The position numbers and the translations under genes were made by a program. Shown piece by piece: positions 12,542 to 24,981 of a DNA stretch of 64,000 bases (positions are counted from its first letter, which is position 1; each line of letters starts with the position of its first letter). A model generated the notes under the pieces. The model ran no database searches, was not told where the DNA came from, and saw nothing but the letters and a program-made list of their open reading frames with translations. The stretch is from Siphonodentalium dalli. Lineage: Eukaryota; Mollusca; Scaphopoda; Gadilida; Siphonodentaliidae. Location: NCBI GenBank assembly GCA_032622095.1, contig CP136067.1, forward strand, positions 44,621,549-44,685,548, given 5' to 3'.

Positions 12542-15500
12542 TGTAGTCCGTGCTAAAGGATTTAGTCATACAAAGAGTAAAATCCAAGATGGCTGCTGGC
12601 GGCCATGTTTTTTGGCCGAATGACCCCAAAATTAATCATTCCCATCTACATGTCAATATTAACATCCATGACAAATTTCATGATGATCAGACGATCAGTA
12701 CGACCTGTAACCCGTGCTAATGGATTGAATTTTGAAATCAAAGATGGCCACTGGCGGCCATGTTTTTCATCCGAATGACCCCTAAATGACTCGTTCCCAT
12801 CTACATTACAATTTCAATAGCCATAAAAAAATTTATGATGATCAGACTAAAAGTACGACCTGTAGCCCGTGCTAAATGATATAGTCATACAAAGAGTAAA
12901 ATCCAAGATGGCTTCTGGTGGCCATGTTTTTTGGCCGAATGACCCCAAAATGACTCGTTCCCATCTACATGTCATTTATATTAACATTCATGACAAATTT
13001 TATGATGATCAGACTAAAAGTACGACCTGTAGCTCATGCTAAATGATTTAGTCATACAAAGAGTAAAATCCAAGATGGCCACTGGCAGCCATGTTTTTCT
13101 GCCGAATAATCCCAAACAGACTCATTCCCATTTACATGTCATTGTTAACATCCATAACAAATTTCATGATGATCCGAGAAAAGATACGACATGTAGCCTG
13201 TGTCAAAGGATTTAGTCATGTAAAGAGTAAAATCCAAGATGGCTGCTGGTGGCCATGTTTTTTGGCCGAATGACCCCAAAATTACTCGTTCCCATCTACA
13301 TGTCAATATTAACATCCATGAAAAATTTAATGATGATCAGACGAACAGTACGACCTGTGGCCTGTGCTAATGGATTAAATTTTGAAATCAAAGATGGCTG
13401 CTGGTGGCCATGTTTTTTGTCCGAATAACCCCAAAATGACTCGTTCCCATCTACATTCTAATTTCAACAGCCGTTACAAATTTCATGATGATCAGACTAA
13501 AGGTACGACCTGTAGCCCGTGCTAAAGGATTCAGTCATACAAAGAGTAAAATCCAAGATGGCTGCTGGCGGCCATGTTTTTTGCCCGAATGACCAAAAAA
13601 AGACTCGTTCCCATCTACATGTCATTGTTAACATCCATGAAAAATTTTATGATGATCTGACCAAAGGTACGACCTGTAGCCGGTGTCAAAGGATTTAGTC
13701 ATGCAAAGAGTAAAATCTAAGATGGCTGCCGGCGGCCATGTTTTTTGACCGAATGACCCCAAAACGACTCGATCCCATCTACATGTCATTGTTATCGTTC
13801 ATGACAAATTTCATGATGATCAGGCGAACAGTACGATCTGTAGCCCGCGCCAATAGATTGAATCTTGAAATCCAAGATGGCTGCCAGCGGCCATGTTTTT
13901 TGGCCGAATGACCCCAAAATGACTCGTTCCCATCTACATGTCAATGTCAACATTCATGACAAATTTCATAAAGATCAGACAAAAGGTACGACCTGTAGCC
14001 CGGGCCAACGGATTTAGTCATGCAAAGAGTAAAATCCAAGATGGCTGCTGGCGGCCATGTTTTTCGGCCGAATGACCCCAAAATGACTCGTTCCCATCTA
14101 CATGTCAATGTCAACATTCATGACAAATTTCATAAAGATCAGACAAAAGGTACGACCTGTAGCCCGGGCCAACGGATTTAGTCATGCAAAGAGTAAAATC
14201 CAAGATGGCTGCTGGCGGCCATGTTTTTTGGCCGAACGACTCCAAAATCACTCGTTCACATCTACATGTCAGTGTTAACATCCATGACAAATTTAATAAA
14301 GATCAGACCAAAGGTATGACCTGTAGCCCACGCCAAAGGATTTAGTCATGCAAAGAGTAAAATGCTGGTGGCCATGTTTTTTGACCGAATGACCCCAAAA
14401 CGACTCGTTCCCATCTACATGTCATTGTTATAATTCATGACAAATTTCATGACCATCTGACCAAAGCTACGACCTGTAGCCCGCACCAAACGATTTAGTC
14501 ATGCAAAGAGTAAAATCCAAGATGGCTGCTGGCGGCCATGTTTTTAAACCGAATGACCCCAAAACGACTCGATCCCATCTACATGTCATTGTTATCGTTC
14601 ATGACAAATTTCATGATGATCAGGCGAACAGTACGATCTGTAGCCCGCGCCAATGGATTGAATCTTGAAATCCAAGATGGCTGCCAGCGGCCATGTTTTT
14701 TGGCCGAATGACCCCAAAATGACTCGTTCCCATCTACATGTCAATGTCAACATTCATGACAAATTTCATAAAGATCAGACAAAAGGTACGACCTGTGGGC
14801 CGGGGCCAACGGATTTAGTCATGCAAAGAATGACCCCAAAATCACTCGTTCCCATCTACATGTCAATATTAACATCCATGACAAATTTCATGATGATCAG
14901 ACGAACAGTACGACCTGTAGCCCGCACCAATGGATTTAATTTTTAAATCCAAAATGGCTGCTGGCAGCCATATTTTTTGTCCGAATGACCCCACAATGAC
15001 TCGTTCCCATCTACATTCCAATTTCAACAGCCATGACAAATTTCATGATGATCAGACTAAAGGTACGACCTGTAGCCCGTGCTAAAGGATTTAGTCATAC
15101 AAAGAGTAAAATCCAAGATGGCTGCTGGTGGCAATGTTTTTTGCCCGAATGACCCCAAAATTACTCGTTCTCATCAGCATGTCATTGTTAAAACATCCAT
15201 GACACATTTTATGATGATCTGACCAAAGGTACGACCTGTAGCCCGTGCTAAAGGATTTAGTCATGCAAGAGTAAAATCCAAGACGGCTGCTGGCGGCCAT
15301 GTTTTTTGGCCGAATGACCCCAAAATTACTCGTTCCAATCTACATGTCATTGTTAACATCCATGACAAATTTTATGATGATCAGACTAAAGGTACGACCT
15401 GTAGCCCGTGCTAAAGGATTTAGTCATACAAAGAGTAAAATTTAAGATGGCTGCTGGCGGCCATGTTTTTGGGCCGAATGACCCCAAAATGACTCGTTCC

Positions 15501-18420
15501 CATCTACATGTCAATATTAACATCCATGACAAATTTTATGATGATCAGACGAACAATGCGACCTGTGGCCCGTGCTAATGGATTGAATTTTGAAAACAAA
15601 GATGGCCACTGGCGGCCATGTTTTTTGTCCGAATGACCCCAAAATGACTCGTTCCCATCTACATTCCAATTTCAACAGCCATGACAAATTTCATGATTAT
15701 CAGACTAAAGGTGCGACCTGTAGCCCATACTAAAGGATTTAGTCATACAAAGAGTAAAATCAACGATGGCTGCTGGCGGCCATGTTTTTTGCCCGAATAA
15801 CCCAATGAAAGTGTCAATGACACTGTAGCTCAACTTAGGTAGGGGAATAATTTAATGGTTGACAGTAAATGGAGGAATAGGAAAGGTGCTAATTGAAATG
15901 TCTAACCTGCGCCAAAGGATTTAGTGATGCAAAGAGTAAAATACAAGATGGCTGCTGGTGGCCATTTTTTTTGGCCAATTGACCCCAAAAGAACTCGTTC
16001 CCATCTACGTATAATTGTTAACATCCATGACAAATTTTATGAAGATCTGACCAAAGCTACGACCTACAAATTTCATGATGATCAGACGAACAGTACGACC
16101 TGTAGACCGCGCCAATGGATTGAATTTTGAAATCCAAGATGGCCGCTGGCAGCCATGTTTTTTGGCTGAATGACCCCACAATGATTCGTTCCCATCTACA
16201 TGTCAATGTCAACATTCATGACAAATTTCATAAAGATTAGACCAAAGGTACAACCTGTAGCCCGTGCCAAAGGATTTAGTCATGCAAAGAGTAAAATCCA
16301 AGATGGCTGCTGGCGGCCATGTTTTTTGGCCGAACGACTCCAAAATCACTCGTTCACATCTACATGTCATTGTTATAATTCATGACAAATTTCATGACAA
16401 TCTGACCAAAGCTACGACCTGTAGCCCGCACCAAAGGATTTAATAAAGATCAGACCAAAGGTATGACCTGTAGCCCACGCCAAAGGATTTAGTCATGCAA
16501 AGAGTAAAATGCTGGTGGCCATGTTTTTTGACCGAATGACCCCAAAACGACTCGTTCCCATCTACATGTCATTGTTATAATTCATGACAAATTTCATGAC
16601 AATCTGACCAAAGCTACGACCTGTAGCCCGCACCAAAGGATTTAGTCATGCAAAGAGTAAAATCCAAGATGGCTGCTGGCGGCCATGTTTTTTGACCGAA
16701 TGACCCCAAAACGACTCGATCCCATCTACATGTCATTGTTATCGTTCATGACAAATTTCATGATGATCAGGCGAACAGTACGATCTGTAGACCGCGCCAA
16801 TGGATTGAATCTTGAAATCCAAGATGGCTGCCAGCGGCCATGTTTTTTGGCCGAATGACCCCAAAATGACTCGTTCCCATCTACATGTCAATGTCAACAT
16901 TCATGACAAATTTCATAAAGATCAGACAAAAGGTAAGACCTGTAGCCCGGGCCAACGGATTTAGTCATGCAAAGAGTAAAATCCAAGATGGCTGCTGGCG
17001 GCCATGTTTTTCGGCCGAACGACCCCAAAATCACTCGTTCCCATCTACATGTCATTGTTAACATCCATGACAAATTTCATGATGTTCTGATCGAAGCTAC
17101 GACCTGTAGCCCGCGCCAAAGGATTAAGTCATGCAAAGAGTAAAATCCAAGATGGCTGCTGGTGGCCATGTTTATTGGCCGAACAACCCCAAAATGACTC
17201 GTTCCCATCTACATGTCAATATTAACATCCATGACAAATTTCATGATGATCAGACAAACAGTACGACCTGTAGCCCGCGCCAATGGATTGAATTTTGAAA
17301 TCTAAGATGGCTGCCAGCGGCCATGTTTTTTGGCCGAATGACCCCACAATGATTCGTTCCCATCTACATGTCAATGTCAACATTCATGACAAATTTCATA
17401 AAGATTAGACTAAAGGTACAACCTGTAGCCCGCGCCAAAGGATTTAGTCATGCAAAGAGTAAAATCCAAGATGACTGCTGGCGGCCATGTTTTTTGGCCG
17501 AACAACTCCAAAATCACTCGTTCCCATCTACATGACATTGTTAACATCCATGACAAATTTCATAAACTTCCGACCAAAACAACGGCCTGTAGCCCGCGCC
17601 AAAGTATTTAGTCATGCAAAGAGTAAAATCCAAGATGGCTGCTGGCGGCCATGTTTTTTGGCCAAACGACCCCAAAATCACTCGTTCCCATCTACATGTC
17701 ATTATTAACATCAATTACAAATTTCATGATGATCAGATGAACAGTACGACCTGTAGGCCGTGCCAATGGATTGAATCTTGAAATCCAAGATGGCTGCCAG
17801 CGGCCATGTTTTTTGGCCGATTGACCCCAAAATGACTCGTTCCCATCTACATGTCAATGTCAACATTCATGACAAATTTCATGAAGATCAGACCAAAGGT
17901 ACAACCTGTAGCCCGCGCCAAAGGAAATTGTTGACGGACACACGCATACACGGACGCCAAACCATGGCAATAGCTCAAACTTACAAAAGTAAGTTGAGCT
18001 AAAAATGACTCGTTCCCATCTACATGTCATTGTTAACATCCATGACAAATTTTATGATGATCTGACCAAAGGTACGACCTGTAGCCCGTGCTAAAGGATT
18101 TAGTCATGCAAAGAGTAAAATCGATAATGGCTGCTGGCGGCCATGTTTTTTGGCCGAATGACCCCAAAATTATTCGTTCCCATCTACATGTCAATATTAA
18201 CATCCATGACAAATTTCATGACGATCAGACGAACAGTACGGCCTGTAGCCCGTGCTAATGGATTGAATTTTGAAATTTAAGATGGCCGCTGGCGGCCATG
18301 TTTTTTTTCCAAATGACCCCAAAATGAATCATTCCGGTACAAATGTTGATGTCAACAGCTATGACAAATTTCATAATGATCCGATCAAAGGTACGACCTG
18401 TAGCCTCTATTGTTGACGCC
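12542..18420 (+). repeat. Core module array, block 5
   Basis: About 36 modules. Contains the second copies of the 2412-3870 block (about 14932-16340) and two more copies of the 8915-type higher-order unit. A premature microsatellite-hairpin end sits at 17930-18001, followed by a few more modules and the final end at 18424-18500. Confidence 0.8.
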
Positions 18421-18423
18421 TTA

Positions 18424-18500
18424 CGCACACACGCACACACGGACGACGGACGACAAAGTCATGGCAATAGCTCAAACTTTACAAAGTAAAGTTGAGCTAA
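18424..18500 (+). repeat. Right end of the array: microsatellite and hairpin
   Basis: CACACG and GGACGACGGACGAC repeats, then 'tagctcaaactttac' with 'gtaaagttgagcta' at 18470-18500. Non-repetitive DNA begins directly after, so this is the right border. Confidence 0.7.
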
Positions 18501-19070
18501 TAACTATGTGCAGATGTGCACAACATGACAGCATATATATAAATTGACATAAATTTAATAGTCCCCAAATGGAACCTAATCGCCGAGACCATATTGTGCA
18601 TGGCCTTGTTCTAGTTGTGCGTGCTCTCAAGAGACTGCGATAGCTTATAAATAGATAAATCGTGATTGTTGTCTGAAGGCGAAGTTGTCTTTCCGACTAC
18701 ATTTAACTGTGTGCGGTACGGCGAATGGTGAGTGTTCTGTTTGATGATTATTTATTTATTAAAATAATAAATATTAATATGCCTAAACTAAAATGTGGCC
18801 CAGAACACAGCTCTTCTGGAAGAGGGTTTGGAGCTTATCACCTGACTGGAGAACTGAAAGTAGGCCCAAAATGGCGCTGTTGGTTGATCACTTTTCGGCC
18901 ATGATTTTTAGTTTGAAGCATGCCAGATGCCACAACCAAAAGTATGGGTTTTTTCTGATGACAGCAGTTTTTGGTTTTGGTTAATAGACATATCCTAAAC
19001 CCAACCAAGTTTTTCGGTTTTACCACACATCTCTACAAATTTATTTATACCAAATATTGCTATTGTGGTT
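18501..19070. other. No gene recognised
   Basis: A+T-rich intron-like sequence between the satellite and the first short MITE. Open frames here have no recognisable domain. Confidence 0.4.
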
Positions 19071-19073
19071 TTG

Positions 19074-19212
19074 GACAAGAATTATGGGAAATTTTTCAGG
19101 ATTTAGTCAGAAATATGGCTTGTTGCCATTCATCCGAAAGCTCTCACCAACACAATCTCCCATAATTCTGCTGTGGTTTAGGGGTCGATTATTTAGGACA
19201 TTACTGTATGAA
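19074..19212. mobile_element. Family P foldback MITE, copy 1
   Basis: Contains 'atatggcttgttgccattca' and ends 'tcgattatttaggacattac' + 'tgta'. Family consensus end is TACAGTAATGCCC. Other copies: 24509, 27719, 28434, 29167 and 50281. The TACAG start resembles pogo/Tigger-type ends, which is an inference. Confidence 0.65.
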
Positions 19213-19448
19213 ATATCTCCCATTGAAATATAACAGTAACTGCAGATCAGAAAAGATGTTTAGTTCACTATAAATGTAAATTAGTGGCGTCAAATCTTTT
19301 GAATTCCAAGTTGGGTGGAACTGAGATTTCCACTCAAAAACATTAGATTGGTCACCTCAGCACCATCTTAATTTTTGATGGTCTATAATTAGTACGATAT
19401 CATTACATGTATTAATTAACACATAAAAATATATAGAGAATAGCTAGT

Positions 19449-19797
19449 GTTTTTAGTGGATACCGAAAATTATCTCATGAGTGACTGAGACAAATGACTA
19501 TTTTTCGCGAGTGGCTTGCAGTGTTAATGCGGAGCCAATTTTGTTTTGGCCAAATTAAATATTATTAATCCACCTGAATCAATGTAAAGATGCGCTGTCA
19601 TTTTGTTACAAGTGTTATGTAACTAATGAGAGATAAGGAAATATTTAATGGCTTTTTAATGATATAACAGGGGTTTCATGTGATATATAGATTACATATT
19701 ATCTCATGAGTGACCGAGACAAATGTTTATTTTGAAAAATAAACATTTGTCGAGGTCACGAATGAGATAATTTTCGGCATCCACTCAAAAACATTAG
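19449..19797. mobile_element. Foldback element with internal perfect hairpin
   Basis: The left arm 'accgaaaattatctcatgag' is mirrored by 'gaatgagataattttcggca' on the right. At the centre of the right half, 'acaaatgtttatttt' faces 'aaataaacatttgt' across a 3-base loop (19712-19743). No frame and no clear target duplication. Confidence 0.55.
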
Positions 19798-20579
19798 ATT
19801 TTCTGTTTATTTATGCTGTGCATATACCCATTATAACCGGGTCACATTCAAATCTAATACTTCATAATATAATTATAATAATGCTACTATATATGGTTAA
19901 CATTTTACAAGTCCCTATTAACTGTAATTTTCTTTATCTTCACTGCTAGCGGAGGATAAGGATTATTATCTGTTAGCGATTTCTTCTATAATCTATTGTT
20001 GAGCATATAATAAAACAGTTTTCATACCTACCTACAGACGGTTCCTAATAGAAATCCTTCACACACAGTCTACAATTAAAAATTAAGCAATTTTTTTATC
20101 ACAAGAAAAAATATTCTCTGGTTTTGGGATAAAATTTAGCATTGGGAACAACTTGGGAACAAGGTTGAACTTCTTTGCTGAAACATTTGGTCTTTGTAAA
20201 AGGTACATGTATAAACAATTTTAATCGTTGGAAATTAGCTTCTACTAGCCATAATTTTTGTCGCTAGTTTTTTTTGGCAACTGGAACATAATTTTGACCT
20301 TTTTCAGAAACATTTGGTTGAACTAATAATACCCAACAAATCCACAGATAACCAGTTGATATAGACAAACAATCCAAGTATTGCAACAAATAACCACAGC
20401 ATGATCATGTTAAAGGGACATAATGATCTCGCAGTGGGTAAATTTGAAAAAATCATAAAAGTTTGTAGTCACTATAAATTAGAATATGGAAAAATAGGTA
20501 GAAAATGTTTTTATTAGTATAATTTATAACTCTTCAGTAATGAGACATCACATTTTAAAACCTTTCTTATCTAAACATT

Positions 20580-20905
20580 GCTGCTACAACTGAATTACTG
20601 ATAAAGGTCCAATTAGTCAAATAAGATACCAAAGTTTAATCAAAATGTGACGGTAAAAATTGGAAAAGGTCAAAGTATTGAAAAAATATTCTTAAAATAA
20701 TATTCAGTTTGTTGACAAATCACTTTAACAGTTCTGTTTACATAACAATGATTTCAACATGTGAAATTTTCGTTATTGGAGAGCTAGCAATAATGAAATC
20801 AAGAACAAAGTTGATCTATTTCTCCATGTTCTTAATTAATGGTGATGCTTTTACAGACTTTTATATTTTTTGCACATTTCCCCACTGTGAGTGCCTTGGG
20901 TCCCT
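20580..20905 (+). repeat. Interspersed repeat G, copy 1
   Basis: Matches 63460-63915 in the same orientation, including 'ataccaaagtttaatcaaaa', 'tttgttgacaaatcact' and 'gagtgccttgg'. It ends where the TTAA MITE begins. Nothing suggests coding. Confidence 0.55.
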
Positions 20906-21058
20906 TTAACCCTTTACCCAACAAACCGGCCAAAACCGGCCAAATAAAGCTTCAACAGCCTAACATATCTTCGGTCTGTCTCAATAGAACCATACAAATA
21001 TGGATATCATTGGAACCGGCTCCTTGACCACATTGTGATAGTTACAGTTAGCCCTGTG

Positions 21059-21125
21059 CCAATGCATTCTCTTATATATGCGAGTCGACCATAGGTCGCC
21101 TCGCATATATAAGAGAATGCATTGG
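21059..21125 (+). repeat. 67-bp hairpin module, GACC type
   Basis: 26-bp perfect stem (CCAATGCATTCTCTTATATA then TGCGAG), a T/C mismatch, 5 more pairs CGACC/GGTCG, loop ATA. Recurs twice per family A element and once per family B element. Translation gives the spurious peptide PRIYKRMHW in several short open frames. Confidence 0.9.
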
Positions 21126-21196
21126 CCTAAAAAAAATCTTTTTTTAACATTTTTGCTTACATTCTTTAACAATTTTATAATTTTTAATGTGTTAAG

Positions 21197-21263
21197 CCAA
21201 TGCATTCTCTTATATATGCGAGGCGACCTATGGTCGACTCGCATATATAAGAGAATGCATTGG
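21197..21263 (-). repeat. 67-bp hairpin module, inverted second copy
   Basis: Exact reverse complement of the hairpin at 21059-21125 (loop TAT, mismatch G/A), so the pair also forms a larger inverted repeat around the spacer. Confidence 0.9.
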
Positions 21264-21354
21264 CACAGGGCCCTTCTGTTGGGTAAAGGGTTAATTGGAA
21301 ACTGTCAACTTCAAACACCACTTATTTTACTATTGTTTGATGGCAAAGACTTAC

Positions 21355-21445
21355 GAATAACCCCAGCATAATAAAGTTGAGCGGAGACTTCCTCCTCACA
21401 TCTGGGCAGCAAGCCAAGGCAATTAGAAGAACAAATGTCATCACT
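21355..21445 (-). CDS. Lifeguard gene, coding exon 4
   Basis: Read on the minus strand: acceptor 'ttgcag' before A|GTG at 21445 and donor GTAAGT after TTC at 21355. One base completes the split Ile codon, then 30 codons (residues 77-106): VMTFVLLIALACCPDVRRKS followed by PLNFIMLGLF. This is the end of membrane segment 2, the cytosolic loop with the family CC-x-DVRRK motif, and the start of segment 3. It ends in phase 0; the next exon is not visible. Confidence 0.88.
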
Positions 21446-21613
21446 CTGCAAGTTAAATATGTTACATATATTGATAATGACATAACAATGACAGTTGTAT
21501 ATAGCGACTAACCAATTACTTGTTCTAACATGCTTTTTAAACATTACAATATTACCCCAGTCATTTATACACAAATGAAGTTGAATGAACTGGCTGCAGT
21601 CATTGCAGGCGCT

Positions 21614-21988
21614 CAGGGGCGCCGGAAGCATCCAAGGGCAGGGGGGGGCAGAGCCTACAAAAAGGGCATTTTTCTGCAAAAAAAGGCATTTTCTCCGCAA
21701 ACTCGGGAAAATAACCATAAATTCATTGTGGCAAAAATCACTATTTTAATGGTATTTGTCTGTTTTTATGGCCGTTTTGTGATAAAATTGACAAAAAATT
21801 AATATTCCTTGTGAAATTGGTGGTATTTGGACCAAAAAAGTAACATTTTACTATAAAAACACGAGATTAAACACACAAAAAGCATTTTCTGTCTCCAGAA
21901 AAAGGGCAAGTCCTGCCCCCGCTCGCCCCCCTTGGTCAAGGGCAGGGGGGTCAGCTGCCCCCTCTGCCCCCCTCTTCCGGCGGCCCTG
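21614..21988. mobile_element. hAT-3: 375-bp hAT-like MITE
   Basis: Ends CAGGGGCGCCGGAAG and, inverted, CAGGGCCGCCGGAAG. It is flanked by the exact 8-bp duplication CAGGCGCT at 21606-21613 and 21989-21996. 8-bp duplications and CAGGG ends are typical of hAT. Subterminal G-runs and 'aaaagggcat' motifs are mirrored at both ends. No transposase. It lies in intron 3 of the Lifeguard gene. Confidence 0.85.
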
Positions 21989-21996
21989 CAGGCGCT

Positions 21997-22508
21997 GATC
22001 TAGTTTGATCAGAACATGCTCTGATACTGAACAGTATGACAAGCTGACTGATACTCTTTCAATGCATGAGTGACCAGTGCGAAGCCGACACAGTATGAGC
22101 GACCTTGCTCAAAGGGTCACAACTTGGCACAGGATTTGAAACGGAGAACAATCCGACAATTGCACATCACTCAAAGCAGCCAAGCCACTGCTGTGAGAAG
22201 ACTCACAATAGACCAGAGATGGATTGCAAACTCATATCTCTGTATTTACAGTGAACCAACATTTACAGCCAGTTTATAACAAGAGAGAGCAAGAGCAGAT
22301 GTGTATTAAAGGATACCGCCAGTTCTAATTAAATTTAGACACTCGAACAAACTCTATGTTATCACAGAGGCTACAGGATTTCAGTGTGTCACATTACCGC
22401 CGCTATAAATAACTTCTACATGCAGTATGACGCCACAGTGCATAAATGGTTTTACTACATTTTTAGGCCATGTCAGTTTTGTTTTTTATCGCCTGCTTCA
22501 AACTGGTG
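21997..22508. other. No gene recognised
   Basis: Intron sequence of the Lifeguard gene; no repeat or coding signal stood out. Confidence 0.4.
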
Positions 22509-22512
22509 TTAA

Positions 22513-22752
22513 CCCTTTGAGTGCCAGGGGCCGATCTCATCGGCCCTAAACCTACAAAATAAGTCTGTTAAAGAATATAAGAATAAATTATTAAAATTGT
22601 AAAGAATTGTAAAAAAAAAAAAAAAAACAATTGTTAGGCCAATGCATTCTCTTATATATGCGAGGCGACCTATGGTCGACTCGCATATATAAGAGAATGC
22701 ATTGGCACAGGGTATATCGGTTGATACAAAAATCGACCTGGCACTCAAAGGG
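22513..22752 (+). mobile_element. TTAA MITE family B, copy 1 (piggyBac-like)
   Basis: Ends CCCTTTGAGTGCCAGG and CCTGGCACTCAAAGGG, flanked by TTAA at 22509-22512 and 22753-22756. Unlike family A it has one 67-bp hairpin (22639-22705), yet the hairpin is the same sequence. Copy 2 is inverted at 42861. Confidence 0.85.
22639..22705 (-). repeat. 67-bp hairpin module in family B
   Basis: Same 26-bp stem and GACC/GGTC inner stem as in family A, in the inverted orientation. Confidence 0.9.
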
Positions 22753-22873
22753 TTAAGGAGGTGCCCCATTTGTGAATTTTCAAAAAATCTCAATTTCAAA
22801 CAATTAATTTGAAGGGAAAAATCATAATACTGTGTATTATATTTTCACTATATCTTGCATATGTGTATTATAT

Positions 22874-22893
22874 TATATATATATATATATATA
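22874..22893. repeat. (AT)n microsatellite
   Basis: A run of alternating 'at' about 20 bases long. Confidence 0.8.
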
Positions 22894-23051
22894 AGAAAGG
22901 ACTATGCACATTGTGACCTTTCACCTCACAAAGTTGCTGTCTTAGCAACATAACAACAAAAACTCTCGCCTCAAAATTGGGCCAGATATTTACTTTATCA
23001 TTTCGGATGTTGTAAATGAATACATTAAAGCATACAAGTGGAATCAAATAG

Positions 23052-24009
23052 TACTCTCGTATCTGGAATAAACGTGCATGCACATTTATTAAATTTCGGA
23101 AGATTTTCCACCCTGCACGAAGCTTATTCCAGTCTGCACGTTTATTTAATTTTGTGTATTGTGTCTATTGTGATTTTGGAAGACAGGTCTTGACAGGCGA
23201 TTTTGTTTTCCCCCACAACAAATCTTGATCGAGTGTTGTTTATAAAATCTCTGCACAGTACTAGTAAGTGTCAACAGAATAGTAATATTGTTGACAGGGA
23301 GCCGATTGAATGAGTCGAAGTTTCGCGGGACTCCCGAAACACCGGTGCCGGTGGGAACATGGATTTAAAACATGCAGAGCGCAATGCTCTCGATTACAAA
23401 TACATTTGCAGTATTTTTGAAGATAAATCACGCAGCAATTCAGAGCTTGCTATGAATTACCACGGGGATTAAATTCCGATCCTAATCGGTATATTTAATC
23501 TGCAGCCATGCCCATGTGCCGTGTGAAGGACCAAAACAAATCAATATGCAGGAACCGGGATTCCGCTATAAATTAACCAATGGAAGTATGCATTTGTACC
23601 GCGCGCACATACGTCATACAGAAAAATCGATAACCACGTGCCGGAATCCCGTGAGCCACGTGACACTACGTCATTATGTAGATATGACCTTAGCAATGCA
23701 ATCCAGGGGGTAATCCAAATTGTGCTATTAAATCTGCTAATACCGACCGGCTATCGGTGTATTGCTAATGAACATATGATTGTTGTTCGCAGTACCGGGA
23801 TTTTGTATCGCATATTGCCATGTGAAACCGGCCAATTTGCTAATTAAATTATATTAACACAATTTAGAAACACAATTTTGATATCCTGTATTTCCATAAA
23901 AATTTCCACCCTGCACTTATATTCAAGTCTGCACTTATATTAATTCTGGTCGGTTTTTCCACCCTGCACTTATATTCCAGACTGCACTTTTATTCCAGAC
24001 ACGAGAGTA
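23052..24009. mobile_element. 958-bp element with long inverted ends
   Basis: Left end 'tactctcgtatctggaataa' + 'acgtgca'; right end read inverted is 'tactctcgtgtctggaataa' + 'aagtgca'. Further 'tccaccctgcac' motifs repeat near both ends (23109, 23908, 23958). Frames inside are unrecognised. The target duplication is not clear; superfamily unknown. Confidence 0.65.
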
Positions 24010-24500
24010 TGTAGCTACATATACGATCAGACACGATTAAATGTCCCTAAGAGGACTAAATTTCAGCTTTCACTATGTTTTCCTGTCATTTTAGACAGCT
24101 TTCACAGCAGAAAATTTGCAAAATTTACAACGTTCAATTTTCTCGGAATGTGCTTGGTTATTTTAGTGAATTCTGAACTATAATGGTTTGAAAGACTTTG
24201 CTTTTTGTTTGAGAACACTGACATTTTTATTGAAAGAATTTCACAGTTCTGATTTCTGAATATGGATGAATATTAAATCAGGACTTTATCCCGTTTATTG
24301 CTGACAAACCACCCCCAATGTTCCATAAATCTGCAACCTCATCACATGTAGTGTAACTTCGAAATGACAAAATTATCCATTTCTTGCTGGTTGAATATGA
24401 ATGCTGTGGTCAGTAAAACTACATTCTTTGGGCCAATGCTAATTTAATTGCATAAGAGGTGTTACAAGATAAGCTATGTTTGGATAGTTGGGTGGCTATT
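24010..24500. other. No gene recognised
   Basis: Intron-like, A+T-rich; nothing supportable seen. Confidence 0.4.
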
Positions 24501-24508
24501 AATTACAG

Positions 24509-24613
24509 TAATGCTCTAATTAATCGACCTCTTAACCAAAGCAGAATTATGGGTAACTTTTCAAGATTTAGTCGGAAATATGGCTTGTTGCCATTCATCG
24601 GAAAGCTCTCGAC
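24509..24613 (+). mobile_element. Family P MITE, copy 2
   Basis: Starts 'tacagtaatgctctaattaa' and contains 'agcagaattatgggtaactt' and 'atatggcttgttgccattca'; the second arm is missing or truncated. Confidence 0.6.
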
Positions 24614-24981
24614 TTACTATACCACAGGCTAATTACACACCTTGTTTCCATTCAGAGAGCATTTATATGACAGTTACATTTGTGTTACTTTTATCATATG
24701 AAGTTAGATGAATGCACTGAGGAAGCTTGGTCTTTCATTGTTTACAGAAGAATTCAAGAGAAACTGTTACCTGATTGGGAGGGCAGGAGATAGGGCAGCA
24801 ATTCGGGAGACTCCTGCCTAATTCGCGAAAGATAACATGAATGTGTTTGAGTAGCTTTATACAGATCTCGAGAGTAAATTTGTGGTTATCTCATAGTCAG
24901 AGGATAATATATCAGGCTGATAAAGAGCACGGAATTCAATCTAGCTGGGATTAATTTTAAGGATGATAGAATTCAACTTAC

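Larger units (their letters stand above)
1..18500 (+). repeat. Giant pearl/HINE-type tandem array
   Basis: About 100 copies of a ~164-bp module fill most of this stretch. A module runs through 'gagtaaaatccaagatggct', 'gctggcggccatgttttttg', 'gaatgaccccaaaatgactc', 'gttcccatctacatgtcatt', 'gatgatcagac' and 'acgacctgtagcccgtgct'. Two alternating starts occur, 'agtcatacaaagagtaaaat' and 'ggattgaattttgaaatcc', so units differ slightly in length. Arrays end in CACACG/GACGG microsatellite and a hairpin. This layout (tandem core, microsatellite, terminal hairpin) is that described for bivalve pearl and HINE elements; the family name is inferred, the repeats are seen directly. Short open frames inside the array are by-products of the repeat and are not genes. 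The array lies inside or beyond the minus-strand Lifeguard gene, so it may sit in one of its introns. Confidence 0.85.
20910..21290 (+). mobile_element. TTAA MITE family A, copy 1 (piggyBac-like)
   Basis: Inverted ends CCCTTTACCCAACA...TGTTGGGTAAAGGG are flanked by TTAA at 20906-20909 and 21291-21294. TTAA duplication with CCC-initial ends is the piggyBac signature. Two 67-bp hairpins (21059-21125, 21197-21263) in opposite orientation flank an A+T-rich spacer. No transposase. Copies 2 and 3 are at 29323 and 44651. Confidence 0.85.

Noticed and set aside
1-18420. Dozens of 60-115-codon open frames in the array as genes
   Set aside because: They repeat with the 164-bp module in several frames on both strands and share the same artefactual peptides; no start context, splicing or domain.
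21059-21125. microRNA gene
   Set aside because: Stem is perfect for 26 bp, occurs in about ten TTAA-element copies and belongs to a transposon; no evidence of a conserved miRNA seed.
21311-21718. Minus-strand 135-codon open frame as a gene
   Set aside because: It overlaps Lifeguard exon 4 in another frame and runs into hAT-3; the family match and splice phases are in the other frame.
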